From DASRBN01 sp035294305 (GTDB lineage: Bacteria; Chloroflexota; Ktedonobacteria; Ktedonobacterales; Ktedonobacteraceae), in NCBI GenBank assembly GCA_035294305.1, contig DATGLD010000021.1, positions 129,396 through 193,395 of the forward strand: a DNA stretch of 64,000 nt, read 5' to 3'. The translations under genes were made by a program, and so were the position numbers. Positions 17,510-25,532 of the stretch are shown here, in pieces. The notes under the pieces were generated by a model. That model did not search any database. It saw only the letters and a program-made list of their open reading frames with translations, and had not been told where the DNA came from. The stretch's first letter is position 1. Every line of letters starts with the position of its first letter.

Positions 17510-18082
17510 ATGACTACACAGCATCAATCTGCAACTGAATCCCAGACGCGCTGGGTATTTGATCCTTTCCACACACAAGTCGAGTTTTCCGCAAAGCACC
17601 TGGGTATGATGACGGTGCGCGGAAACTTTCTCGAAGTCCAGGCTTCGGGCGAGATCTATCCCGATCATCCCGAGGCGTCAGCGGTAGATGTTACCGTCCA
17701 GACCGCGAGTATTCGTACTCATCATCCCCAGCGAGACAATGACCTGCGCTCGTCAAATTTCCTGGAGGTTGACAAGTATCCAACAATGCACTTCAAGAGC
17801 ACCAGGATCGAGCAGACCGGTCCTGATACCTACAGCATGACCGGAGACCTGACCATCAAGGGCAATACGCGACCGGTGACGTTTAAGGTGGTGAAGTACG
17901 GAGAATTCAATGATCCCATGATGGGCCACCGCATTGGCTACAGCGCTGAGACCAGGATCAACCGCAAGGACTTTGGCCTCACCTTCAGTATGATGCTCGA
18001 TGGCAGGTGGATCGTCAGCGAGGAGGTTGATATCTTCATCGAGGGTGAGTTTGTTGAGCAAAAGCAGGAGCAAACTGCTTAG
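17510..18082 (+). CDS. YceI-family polyisoprenoid-binding-like protein
   Basis: A 190-residue YceI-domain protein with the lipocalin-like barrel: WVFDPFHTQVEFSAKHLGMM, DNDLRSSNFLEVDKYPTMHF and TGDLTIKGNTRPVTF. No signal peptide is present, so it is probably cytoplasmic, unlike many secreted YceI proteins. Members bind isoprenoid or other lipids; the precise role is unknown. An AAGGAG site precedes ATG 17510. Control by the divergent TetR gene is likely. Confidence 0.85.
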   Translation: MTTQHQSATESQTRWVFDPFHTQVEFSAKHLGMMTVRGNFLEVQASGEIYPDHPEASAVDVTVQTASIRTHHPQRDNDLRSSNFLEVDKYPTMHFKSTRIEQTGPDTYSMTGDLTIKGNTRPVTFKVVKYGEFNDPMMGHRIGYSAETRINRKDFGLTFSMMLDGRWIVSEEVDIFIEGEFVEQKQEQTA

Positions 18083-18087
18083 CGCAT

Positions 18088-18175
18088 TTACACTTGACCT
18101 TTTCGGATTTGGCAGCTATCCTGTTGCCACAGGAAGCGTCAGGAGGTCAGACCGTTTAGGGGATTGAAACAATTC
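18088..18175 (+). repeat. Dispersed promoter-hairpin element, copy C
   Basis: TTGACC (18094-18099), a 17-bp spacer and TATCCT (18117-18122) are followed by CCTGT-TGCC-ACAGG and a tail ending GGGGATTGAAAC. The order and spacing match copies at 3138 and 44151. It lies between the convergent YceI and reductase genes and drives neither. The 3' end resembles the conserved end of some CRISPR repeats, but no array follows. Confidence 0.45.
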
Positions 18176-18182
18176 CATATTT

Positions 18183-19034
18183 TCACCTTGATGCAAACGA
18201 ATAGCGCAAAAACAGGTGGTTCGTTTCACGTTTGACGCTGACTAATGACCCCCACAGGGGAAACTCGGGCGCGAAGAGCTTACCGGCGACCAGGCCAGGT
18301 CGCTTAATGGTCTCGTCGCGTCCGGCAACCTGTGGTGCAAGTGTCAGAAATAATTCATCCAGGCAGTACTCCGCGAAGAAAGTGGCCAACAACTGTGGAC
18401 CGCCCTCAGTCAGGATCAAATCAGAGGGTCGTGTTCGCTGCACGACCTCGAGAATGGCTTGTGCGCTCAAATCACCCTCTCCAGTTGGCTCGATGGCGAT
18501 GATGCGTGTCGAAGATGGAATAGTCTGCCGGCGCACGCGCTGTTCGCCCTCTTTTGTGGTAATAATCAGAACGGGAACCGCGCCGGATTGAAATAGCCGC
18601 TGATTCATGTCGGTATTGCCCTCACGGGTGACGATCACGTTCAAGGGCGGTTCAGACTTGCCCAGACTATGACGAAGTTGCTGGTACAGAGAGGTGAAAG
18701 GTGAGTAGATATGTTCGGCGGTCCATATATGTCTCGGTGATTTGCGCAATGTGCCGGCTCCGACGATGATAGAATCGGCGATTGCGCGTAGGATGCCCAT
18801 AACCATGTGATCGTGCTTATTATTGCCGCTGATGTCGCCGCCGCCAGCGCGCCCCGGCGCTTCCAGAGAAACCACGCCATCCAGCGAGGCGACAAAGTTG
18901 GCGAAGACATAGGGGCGGCTGGGCTGTAATGGAAATCGCAGTTGACCGTATAGAGCCGCTAGCTCAGCTGGTAGCGGCATGCCGGTTCCGTGCTGGGCGT
19001 CGAAGAGCGTTTCGAGTGGTGGTAATGTGTTCAC
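18183..19034 (-). CDS. RibD C-terminal-domain (DHFR-like) reductase
   Basis: A 283-residue protein of the pyrimidine-reductase/dihydrofolate-reductase-like fold. FANFVASLDGVVSLE near the N-terminus, IIVGAGTLRKS in the middle and LTEGGPQLLATFF toward the end are the NADPH-binding signatures. No deaminase domain is present, so it is not a full RibD. Translation seems to start at GTG 19034, with AAGGGA 7 nt upstream. The role could be riboflavin synthesis or a reductase for another substrate. Confidence 0.78.
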   Translation of the reverse strand: MNTLPPLETLFDAQHGTGMPLPAELAALYGQLRFPLQPSRPYVFANFVASLDGVVSLEAPGRAGGGDISGNNKHDHMVMGILRAIADSIIVGAGTLRKSPRHIWTAEHIYSPFTSLYQQLRHSLGKSEPPLNVIVTREGNTDMNQRLFQSGAVPVLIITTKEGEQRVRRQTIPSSTRIIAIEPTGEGDLSAQAILEVVQRTRPSDLILTEGGPQLLATFFAEYCLDELFLTLAPQVAGRDETIKRPGLVAGKLFAPEFPLWGSLVSVKRETNHLFLRYSFASR

Positions 19035-19262
19035 GCGTGTCCCTTTTTATTGATTAACACAGATATCATCTAGACCTATTATAGGCATATTTGATCGTGA
19101 TAAAATAGCGTTGAAGTGATATGTTTCTCTCGTTCGGTAACATTTTCATTTGAGAGAACCGTGCCACTTTTGCTTTCTTCCCTATGTTGCTTATTCCCTT
19201 GTTTTCATGATAAAGATAGGCGTTCATGCAAGTTACCCTGTCCTGGTAATCTACGCATCTTG

Positions 19263-19319
19263 TTGACAATGGACAATTGTCCATTATAATGGTCACATAA
19301 AAATGGACAATCGTCCATT
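19263..19319 (+). promoter_or_regulatory. Promoter with twin operators for the XRE-cupin gene
   Basis: TTGACA (19263-19268), a 16-bp spacer and TATAAT (19285-19290) make a near-consensus promoter. An 18-bp perfect palindrome, AATGGACAATTGTCCATT (19268-19285), fills the spacer. A second copy with one mismatched pair lies at 19302-19319, centre-to-centre 34 bp away. Binding would block the promoter, so autorepression by the XRE protein is likely. Confidence 0.75.
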
Positions 19320-19342
19320 ATAAGAAACTTTCGGAGATAGTT

Positions 19343-19918
19343 ATGGTTGCGCTGCATATCACGACCAACCGTCTTGCGCAAGCGGTAAGAGCACATCGAG
19401 AGAGTCGAGGGTTTTCATTAGGTGTCCTTGCGCGAAGGGCGGGCATCTCAAAAACGAGCCTCTCCAAGATTGAAGCGGGCCAGGGCAATCCCTCGCTTGA
19501 GGTCTTGAACAGCATAGCCAACGCGTTGAACGTGCCTGTCAGTGCTCTTTTTGGGGAGGAGAATCATCCCCAGCTCCATATCATCCGCCGGGGAGAGGGC
19601 CAGGTCGCGACATCCGATTCCGGATTACATGTTCGCACATTGCTTGTTGATGGTCGCAGTCATCGTGTGAGCATTTATGAGATGCATCTCCCTGCGCGGG
19701 CAACTTACCGTGCGCCTGGACATCTCCCCGGTACGCAAGAATTTATCCTCTGTCTGGATGGGGAAATGCGCCTGGGGCCGGAAGAACAAGAAGTAGACCT
19801 GCGCTCTGGAGATGCTATCTGCTTCGCAGCCGACCTTCCTCACACCTATGCTTCGATCAGTGGTGCGAAGGCGCTCCTGGTGATGCACTATCCTCCGGCA
19901 CAAGGGGTTGTGCCATAA
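19343..19918 (+). CDS. XRE-family regulator with cupin sensor domain
   Basis: A 191-residue regulator. The helix-turn-helix is at about residues 10-65 (SLGVLARRAGISKTSLSKIE, then GNPSLEVLNSIANALNVPV), followed by a cupin barrel at about 100-185 (LPGTQEFILCLDGEMRLGPE). Such proteins usually sense a small molecule in the cupin. It begins just after the twin operators. The next gene, a YbaK-like deacylase, starts 52 nt downstream and may share the transcript. Confidence 0.87.
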   Translation: MVALHITTNRLAQAVRAHRESRGFSLGVLARRAGISKTSLSKIEAGQGNPSLEVLNSIANALNVPVSALFGEENHPQLHIIRRGEGQVATSDSGLHVRTLLVDGRSHRVSIYEMHLPARATYRAPGHLPGTQEFILCLDGEMRLGPEEQEVDLRSGDAICFAADLPHTYASISGAKALLVMHYPPAQGVVP

Positions 19919-19970
19919 ATGAGGCCATGACTTCTATTCCGTTACCACTCTTATCTTAAAAGGAAAACTG

Positions 19971-20435
19971 ATGAACGTCTATGAACAACGACTGTGCACC
20001 TACCTTCAGGAACAGCAAATAGAGGCGGAGCATCTGTCATTCGATCAACCATGCCATTCAGTAGCGGAGGCGGCCCGCGCTGTCGATGCGTCTCCCCAGG
20101 AGCTTGTCAAAAACATCTGCCTTATTGATGGTGATGGCCAGCTGATCACTGCCATTGTAAAAGGCGAAGATCGAGTGAGCGTCTCGCGGATTGCTAAAAC
20201 GTTGCAGAAAGAAGAGCTTCGACTGGCGACCCCTGGCGAAATCCTGGCAAAAACCGGCTATCCATGTGGAGGAACGCCCTCGTTCGGCTATGCAGCGATG
20301 TTTCTGGTTGATCCGAAAGTGATGGAACGAGAGGTGGTTTATACAGGAGGTGGCAGCGAAACCTCGCTGGTAAAAATAAGGACAGAAGAACTTGTGCGGG
20401 CCAATCGGGGCACTATTGTCCGTATTCGCCAGTAA
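19971..20435 (+). CDS. YbaK/ProX-type aminoacyl-tRNA deacylase
   Basis: A 154-residue single-domain protein of the bacterial Cys-tRNA(Pro) editing family: PCHSVAEAARAVDASPQELV, VKNICLIDGDGQLITAIVKG, and GGTPSFGYAAMFLVD with the conserved G-G-x-P loop. It should hydrolyse mischarged tRNA in trans, though the specific tRNA cannot be assigned. RBS AAAGGAAAACTG precedes ATG 19971. Confidence 0.8.
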   Translation: MNVYEQRLCTYLQEQQIEAEHLSFDQPCHSVAEAARAVDASPQELVKNICLIDGDGQLITAIVKGEDRVSVSRIAKTLQKEELRLATPGEILAKTGYPCGGTPSFGYAAMFLVDPKVMEREVVYTGGGSETSLVKIRTEELVRANRGTIVRIRQ

Positions 20436-20454
20436 CAGCTTGGCAACCTGCTCC

Positions 20455-20889
20455 TCAGTTGCTTTCATCGTCATTCGTCTGAAACTGGAAAGAGGGAGCA
20501 TCGACAACTTGCGCCCATTGGCCCTCTTGTTTTTCATAAATAGAAACCCAGGCACAACGGAAAGAGAAATTCTGCTCTTTCTTATCAGGCCCCTCCTGAG
20601 AAGCACGAAGGCGAATTTCGCCGATTACCCATGCCATACTGGCATCTGCTGAGATATGGATGATTGGGGCAGCAGTCTCGCTGATGTCATAGAAGTGAGT
20701 CCGCTGGAAATACTGCTCGATGGAAAGGAACGCTTCTTCTTTTGTGCGAAGCCGGACGCCTGCATTGCGTATCTCATACCACTGTGAGGCATATTCAGCC
20801 AGAAATGTTCTAGCATCATGCTCAAAGTGGGCTTGCAGGGAGCTTTTGTATAGTTGCAAGAGCCTCGATTTTTCCTGCTCGCTATTCAC
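20455..20889 (-). CDS. NTF2/SnoaL-like protein of unknown function
   Basis: A 144-residue protein whose pattern of an N-terminal helix pair, LRTKEEAFLSIEQYFQ and a C-terminal strand (FRCAWVSIYEKQEGQWAQVV) fits the NTF2-like cone fold of the ketosteroid-isomerase type. Such domains bind small hydrophobic ligands. It lies convergent to the YbaK gene. Confidence 0.65.
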   Translation of the reverse strand: MNSEQEKSRLLQLYKSSLQAHFEHDARTFLAEYASQWYEIRNAGVRLRTKEEAFLSIEQYFQRTHFYDISETAAPIIHISADASMAWVIGEIRLRASQEGPDKKEQNFSFRCAWVSIYEKQEGQWAQVVDAPSFQFQTNDDESN

Positions 20890-20905
20890 ACGACCTCCTC
20901 AGTCC

Positions 20906-20967
20906 AACCTTTCCCTGGTACCATCTGCATCATTTTTAATGGTGCCTGATGGTTCCGAGGAAAGGTT
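20906..20967 (-). terminator. Inverted repeat after ileS
   Basis: AACCTTTCC (20906-20914) and GGAAAGGTT (20959-20967) flank an internal ACCATC/GATGGT pairing. It lies just past the ileS stop and before the NTF2-like gene. No U-tract follows, so it is only a candidate terminator. Confidence 0.35.
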
Positions 20968-20986
20968 ATTGGGGAACCTGTACTTT

Positions 20987-23900
20987 TTACTTTATTCTCC
21001 CTATCACCACCTCGATCCGGTAGTTTTCCAGCTTCTTCAACTCGTTCGGTGCCACCGTTTCGCGGTAGACCTCGTTGAGAGTTGGCACCTCCTGACCATC
21101 GGTGCTGGTGTAGAGTACATCGGCCAGAGTCTCGGATTGCAGCGCTTCGCCGTGACGATTGAGGATCGAGGCCAGTTCGTCGCCGGTATAAAGGGCCAGC
21201 GCGATATGATCCTCGATGTTGAGGCCGGCCTTCTTGCGCATATCCTGGATGTAGTGAGTCAGGTCACGTACCAGGCCCTCTTCGCGCAGTTCTGGCGTAA
21301 TTGTTGTTTCCAGCGCAACAACGTAGCCGCGCTCCTCCGCAGCTACAAAGCCTGGACGAGCGGTAGCAACCACCTCAACCTCATCAGGTGTGAGTTCAAT
21401 CGACTGGCCATCAAGCGTAAAATGGAGCTTGCCAGTCTCGCTGAGGAGCTTTGCAGCCTCTTGTGTGCCATGCGCGTCCAGCGCTTTGAATTTTGTCAAG
21501 ATTTTTTGGACTAGCGGCCCATATTTGGGTCCCAGTATCTTCACCTGCGGCTTGAGTGAGTAGGCCAGCATGTCACTGCTCTCGCCCATCAATTCCAGGT
21601 GTTTGATGTTCAGCTCTTCAAGCACCTGGTCTTTGAGACGCAGTAAAGCCTCCTCTTCTTCCTGATCTGGAACGCGCACATACAGGGCGTTCAATGGTTG
21701 GCGTACTTTGATCTGTGCCTTTTCACGAGCGGAGCGGCCAAGACTAACAACACGCATGACAAGATGCGTCTCGCGAGTCAATTTTTCATCGATCAGGTTC
21801 TCGTTTACCTCTGGCCAATCGCACAGGTGAACGCTGAGCGGCGCCTGCTGGTTCACACTGCGCACCAGGTTCTGGTACAACTCCTCGGTAGTGAACGGAA
21901 TAAATGGCGCGAGCAGCGTGATGAGCGTGGTCAGGCACTCGTACAGTGTCAGGTACGCTCCCAGCTTGTCGTTGTCCAGTTCCGTTTTCCAGATGCGTTC
22001 GCGGCTGCGGCGCAGGTACCAGTTGGACAGGTTCTCCAGGAACTCCTGCATTGCCGCGCCAGGGGCCGAGCTATCGTAATGTTCTAGACCACTGGTGACG
22101 GCGTGGATGGTCAGTTGCAACTCCGAGAGAATCCAGCGATCCAGTTCGCTGCGCTGCGAAACGGGCAGGGAATGCTGTGTGGGATCAAAACCATCGATAT
22201 TCGCATAAGTCACAAAGAACCAGTAGACGTTCCAGATTTTATCCAGCGTCCGGCGCACGAGCATCCACTTCTCGCTCAGGCGCACCGGCATGCCGGTGCG
22301 CGTTGCCTTTTCCATATCCTCTTCGGTGGGGATACGTGGGAAGTTGAGGTTTTGCTCAGGAACATGGTTCGTAAAGAGCCAGCGCATGGTATCAGAACCG
22401 ACGCGTTCGGCGGCATCGTCGAACACGACGAGGTTGCCCTTGGATTTGTGCATGGGAGTGCCATCTTCGCCCATCAAGGTGCCGTAACCAAAGAGCGTCT
22501 TGAATGGCGAGACCTCGGCCAGCTCAGTGCTCATCACCAGCAGTGAATAGAACCAGTTCTTGAACTGTCCGGGGAAGGATTCGGTGACGAAGTCCGCCGG
22601 GAACCATTGCCGCCAGTATTCCGGGTCGGTGCGATAATGCAGTGTCGAGAATGACACAATGCCGGCGTCAAGCCATGGGTTGCCAACATCTTTGATACGC
22701 GAGACCTCGGCGCCGCAGTTCTTGCAGCGAATTTTTACCGCGTCCACATATGGACGATGAGGAGAATGGCCCTCGAATTCCTCCCAGCCGGCTACCGCGC
22801 GCTCCTTTAACTCCTCTTTGCTGCCGATAACCTCGAATGCACTGCACTCCGGGCAGTCGTAAATGGGAAGTGCCAGACCCCAGTAGCGTTTTTTGGAGAT
22901 CATCCAGTCGTCCATGTTGCGCAACCAATCAAGCTCACGTTCCATGCCGAATTGGGGAATCCAGGTGGCCTGGCGTACCACTGCCATGATCTCGTAGCGC
23001 AGCTGGTCCATGGAGATGTACCACTCATCCACCAGGCGGAAGATCAGTTCGGTCTTACAACGCCAGCAGATGGGGTAGCGGTGCTTGTAGTTCTGCGTGC
23101 GGTACAGCAGGCCTTTCTGCGCGAGATACTCCGCGATCTCCTGTCCCACTTCGGCGGCGTTTTTGCCGGTTAGCCAGTCGAAGCTCTCCATGTAGACGCC
23201 AAATTCGTCAACGGGAGCGATGACCGGCAGGTTGAACTCTTTTGAGAGCGCGAAGTCTTCGCTACCACAGCCTGGAGCAATATGGACGATGCCGGTACCC
23301 TCGGTGGCGCTGACATCCTTCCAGGGGATGACAGTATGTACCACGCCCTGCTCCGCGGGTAGCTCGTCGAACGGGCCGCTATAGGCCCAGCCCAGCATAT
23401 CACTGCCCTTGAGCGTCTCTACGACGTGGTAATCTCCCTTGTCGCGTCCCTTGAGCGCCTTGAGGACAGGCAACAATGCCTCAGCCAGGTAGTAGTATTC
23501 GCCATCCTGCTCCACCTTCACATAGGGCAGGTCGGGATTCACCGCGGCAGCAACGTTTGCTGCCAGCGTCCAGGGCGTCGTTGTCCAGACCAGCAGGTAT
23601 TCGCCGGGACGGTTCAGCAATGGAAAGCGTGCGTAGATGCTGAGGTGCGTGGTTTCCTGGTAGTCCTCGGATAGCGTTTCCATGTTGGAGATGCCGGTAG
23701 CGCAGCGCGGGCACCACGTCATCACATCATGACCTTTGTAGATGATACCTCGTTCGTAGCACTTCTTCAGGAAGTACCAGATGGTATAGTTGTTCTCATC
23801 CGAGAGCGTGTAGTAATCGTTGCCCCAATCCATCCAGTAGCCCAGGCGGATGGATTGCTCGGTCATGCGTTTAGCGAATTTGAAGACGCGCTCTTTGCAG

Positions 23901-24283
23901 AGCTGCACGAATTTGTCGATGCCGAATGCTTCAATGTCGCGCTTGTTTTTGAAGCCAAGCTCTTTCTCGACCTCGACCTCGACCCAGAGGCCCTGGCAGT
24001 CGAAGCCGTTCTGGTAGCGCTGCTTGTAGCCCTGCATGGTTTTGAAGCGTTGGTACAGGTCTTTATAGGTGCGGCCCCAGGCATGATGGACGCCCATGGG
24101 GTTATTGGCGGTAATCGGCCCATCGAGAAACGAGAATTGCCTGTCGCTACGGTCATTACGATGCAGATACTGTTGCAATACATTGTGTTCATCCCACCAT
24201 TGCTGGATTGCGTGTTCCAGGGCGGGATAGTCAACCCTATCCGCGGGGATGACAGGCTGGAACACACTTGATTTCACCGGCAC
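20987..24283 (-). CDS. ileS: Isoleucyl-tRNA synthetase
   Basis: A 1098-residue class-I synthetase. The HIGH signature appears as PMGVHHAWGRTYKDL and KMSKS as MHKSKGN. LLVWTTTPWTLAANVAAAVN marks the CP1 editing domain, and a Zn-type CWRCKTELIFR is present in the middle. The length and C-terminal extension suggest the larger, eukaryote-like IleRS type, often more tolerant of mupirocin; this is an inference. It is the second gene behind a T-box leader, 28 nt downstream of the AlaX-like gene. An ATC specifier candidate in the leader agrees with isoleucine. Confidence 0.96.
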   Translation of the reverse strand: MPVKSSVFQPVIPADRVDYPALEHAIQQWWDEHNVLQQYLHRNDRSDRQFSFLDGPITANNPMGVHHAWGRTYKDLYQRFKTMQGYKQRYQNGFDCQGLWVEVEVEKELGFKNKRDIEAFGIDKFVQLCKERVFKFAKRMTEQSIRLGYWMDWGNDYYTLSDENNYTIWYFLKKCYERGIIYKGHDVMTWCPRCATGISNMETLSEDYQETTHLSIYARFPLLNRPGEYLLVWTTTPWTLAANVAAAVNPDLPYVKVEQDGEYYYLAEALLPVLKALKGRDKGDYHVVETLKGSDMLGWAYSGPFDELPAEQGVVHTVIPWKDVSATEGTGIVHIAPGCGSEDFALSKEFNLPVIAPVDEFGVYMESFDWLTGKNAAEVGQEIAEYLAQKGLLYRTQNYKHRYPICWRCKTELIFRLVDEWYISMDQLRYEIMAVVRQATWIPQFGMERELDWLRNMDDWMISKKRYWGLALPIYDCPECSAFEVIGSKEELKERAVAGWEEFEGHSPHRPYVDAVKIRCKNCGAEVSRIKDVGNPWLDAGIVSFSTLHYRTDPEYWRQWFPADFVTESFPGQFKNWFYSLLVMSTELAEVSPFKTLFGYGTLMGEDGTPMHKSKGNLVVFDDAAERVGSDTMRWLFTNHVPEQNLNFPRIPTEEDMEKATRTGMPVRLSEKWMLVRRTLDKIWNVYWFFVTYANIDGFDPTQHSLPVSQRSELDRWILSELQLTIHAVTSGLEHYDSSAPGAAMQEFLENLSNWYLRRSRERIWKTELDNDKLGAYLTLYECLTTLITLLAPFIPFTTEELYQNLVRSVNQQAPLSVHLCDWPEVNENLIDEKLTRETHLVMRVVSLGRSAREKAQIKVRQPLNALYVRVPDQEEEEALLRLKDQVLEELNIKHLELMGESSDMLAYSLKPQVKILGPKYGPLVQKILTKFKALDAHGTQEAAKLLSETGKLHFTLDGQSIELTPDEVEVVATARPGFVAAEERGYVVALETTITPELREEGLVRDLTHYIQDMRKKAGLNIEDHIALALYTGDELASILNRHGEALQSETLADVLYTSTDGQEVPTLNEVYRETVAPNELKKLENYRIEVVIGRIK

Positions 24284-24311
24284 GTGAGCCTCCTCCTCAT
24301 TTATTCACAGA

Positions 24312-25031
24312 TCAATCCGTGAGTTTGATTTCCAGGCGTTTATTGATTTTGCCCTTATTTTCAGTCTTGACGATTTTAATGCCCCCAACCTCTTTCGTAT
24401 GGCTGACGTGGGTGCCACCGTCGGCCTGCAGGTCGAGACCTACTATTTCGACAATGCGTACTTCTTCAATTTCGGGCGGCAGCAAGTTAATTTTGGTGCG
24501 AATAAGATCGGGTATGGCGAACGCCTTCTCGCGTGGCAACGTATAGACGCGAATAGGGTAATCCGCCTGCACTGCTTCGTTAATTTTCTCCTCGATATAC
24601 GCGATACGATCCTTGTTCAGGTTTTCCATAGCAAAATCCATGCGCGCGCGGTCTGGATACATCTGACCGCCGGTCACCTGGACGCCGAACTCTTTCCAGA
24701 TGACACCGCATAGGATGTGCAGCGCCGTGTGCGTGCGCATCATGCGGTAACGGAAATCCCAGTCAATCGTACCGACGACTTCCTCGCCGACTGCCGGGGG
24801 TAGAGAGTCAAGCGTATGCCAGACCACGTCGTCGCGCTTGTTCATAGCGATGACTGTAGCTTCGCGCTCGCGGTTATCCCAGGTAATAGTGCCGTGATCG
24901 GGCATCTGACCTCCGCCGCCAGGAAAAAATACGGTGGCGTCGAGTGCTATCTCATCACCTTCAACCGCAACAACCTTGGCGCTGCACTCAAATGTGTAAC
25001 TGTTTTCGTGATAAAGCAGTTTCGTCTTCAT
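24312..25031 (-). CDS. alaX: AlaX-type alanyl-tRNA editing protein
   Basis: A 239-residue protein matching the second additional domain of AlaRS, which hydrolyses Ser- or Gly-tRNA(Ala). The zinc motif HTALHIL (HxxxH) is present; the second part reads DGGTH where AlaRS has CGGTH, so one zinc ligand position is Asp. N-terminal FPGGGGQMPDHGTI is also typical. It is the first gene after a T-box and is followed by ileS. Coupling an alanine editing domain to isoleucine supply is odd; it might edit another tRNA. Confidence 0.85.
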   Translation of the reverse strand: MKTKLLYHENSYTFECSAKVVAVEGDEIALDATVFFPGGGGQMPDHGTITWDNREREATVIAMNKRDDVVWHTLDSLPPAVGEEVVGTIDWDFRYRMMRTHTALHILCGVIWKEFGVQVTGGQMYPDRARMDFAMENLNKDRIAYIEEKINEAVQADYPIRVYTLPREKAFAIPDLIRTKINLLPPEIEEVRIVEIVGLDLQADGGTHVSHTKEVGGIKIVKTENKGKINKRLEIKLTD

Positions 25032-25057
25032 GGCGTACGCTCCTTTGCATACATTTT

Positions 25058-25096
25058 TTCATTAAAAAACCCCTCGTCCACTATACGAAAGGGACG
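25058..25096 (-). terminator. T-box intrinsic terminator
   Basis: On the minus strand, CCTCTCGTCC, a 12-nt loop and GGACGAGGGG are followed by TTTTTT. The 5' arm lies just after the T-box anti-terminator motif, so the two structures compete as in classical T-boxes. It precedes the alaX start by about 30 nt. Confidence 0.85.
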
Positions 25097-25430
25097 AGAG
25101 GAACTCCCGCGGTACCACCCTGATTAACCACGCAGCAGACATCAAGTCTGGAAGAATGGCTCACTCAGTTTTTGTTCTCATTTGTAGGGGGTGTAGATAG
25201 ACAATGACAGTAACTGTTAATCATTCAGTGTCATTGTAGTACTTGTAGCCCTACGGTTGAGAGACCTTCGTGATAACGGGAAGGGTCCGGCCGGCTCTAC
25301 TAGAGGTGTTCTGCCAGCAGGCTCGGGAGAGATTTTCGGCTCACTACCTGTATCCGTTTACACCAGACCGGGACTCTCTAAAACAGGAAATGTGGCCTAC
25401 TCGCTCCGTCTTCGCCAGGTAACTTACTTG
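25096..25430 (-). ncRNA. T-box leader controlling alaX-ileS
   Basis: The minus strand carries the invariant anti-terminator GGGTGGTACCGCGG (about plus 25107-25120), followed by the competing terminator. Upstream is a long structured region with stem-I-like features, including an AGTA-type internal motif and AGAGAG elements. A candidate specifier is ATC (plus 25274-25272, in GTTATCACGAAGG), which would pair with a tRNA(Ile) anticodon. Uncharged tRNA would then turn on ileS. The exact stem-I limits are approximate. Confidence 0.85.
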
Positions 25431-25532
25431 TTGAAATATAGCAAGAGTATGATATCACAAAACGTGATAAAATACAACTGTTAGAGCCAATCCGCCCTAT
25501 GAATAAACGATATGAACTAGGGAAACTTCGTT
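25431..25532. promoter_or_regulatory. Divergent control region between T-box and sucA
   Basis: This short stretch holds an inverted repeat TATCAC/GTGATA with a 5-nt centre (25453-25469). It must carry both the T-box promoter (minus) and the sucA promoter (plus), but clear -35/-10 pairs were not resolved. Confidence 0.4.

Noticed and set aside
18088..18175. CRISPR array suggested by a GGGGATTGAAAC end
   Set aside because: Only one repeat-like unit is present, with no spacers, no second repeat and no cas genes in the window.
23729..24271. 180-codon frame antisense to ileS
   Set aside because: ileS is certain on the opposite strand and this frame has no motif.
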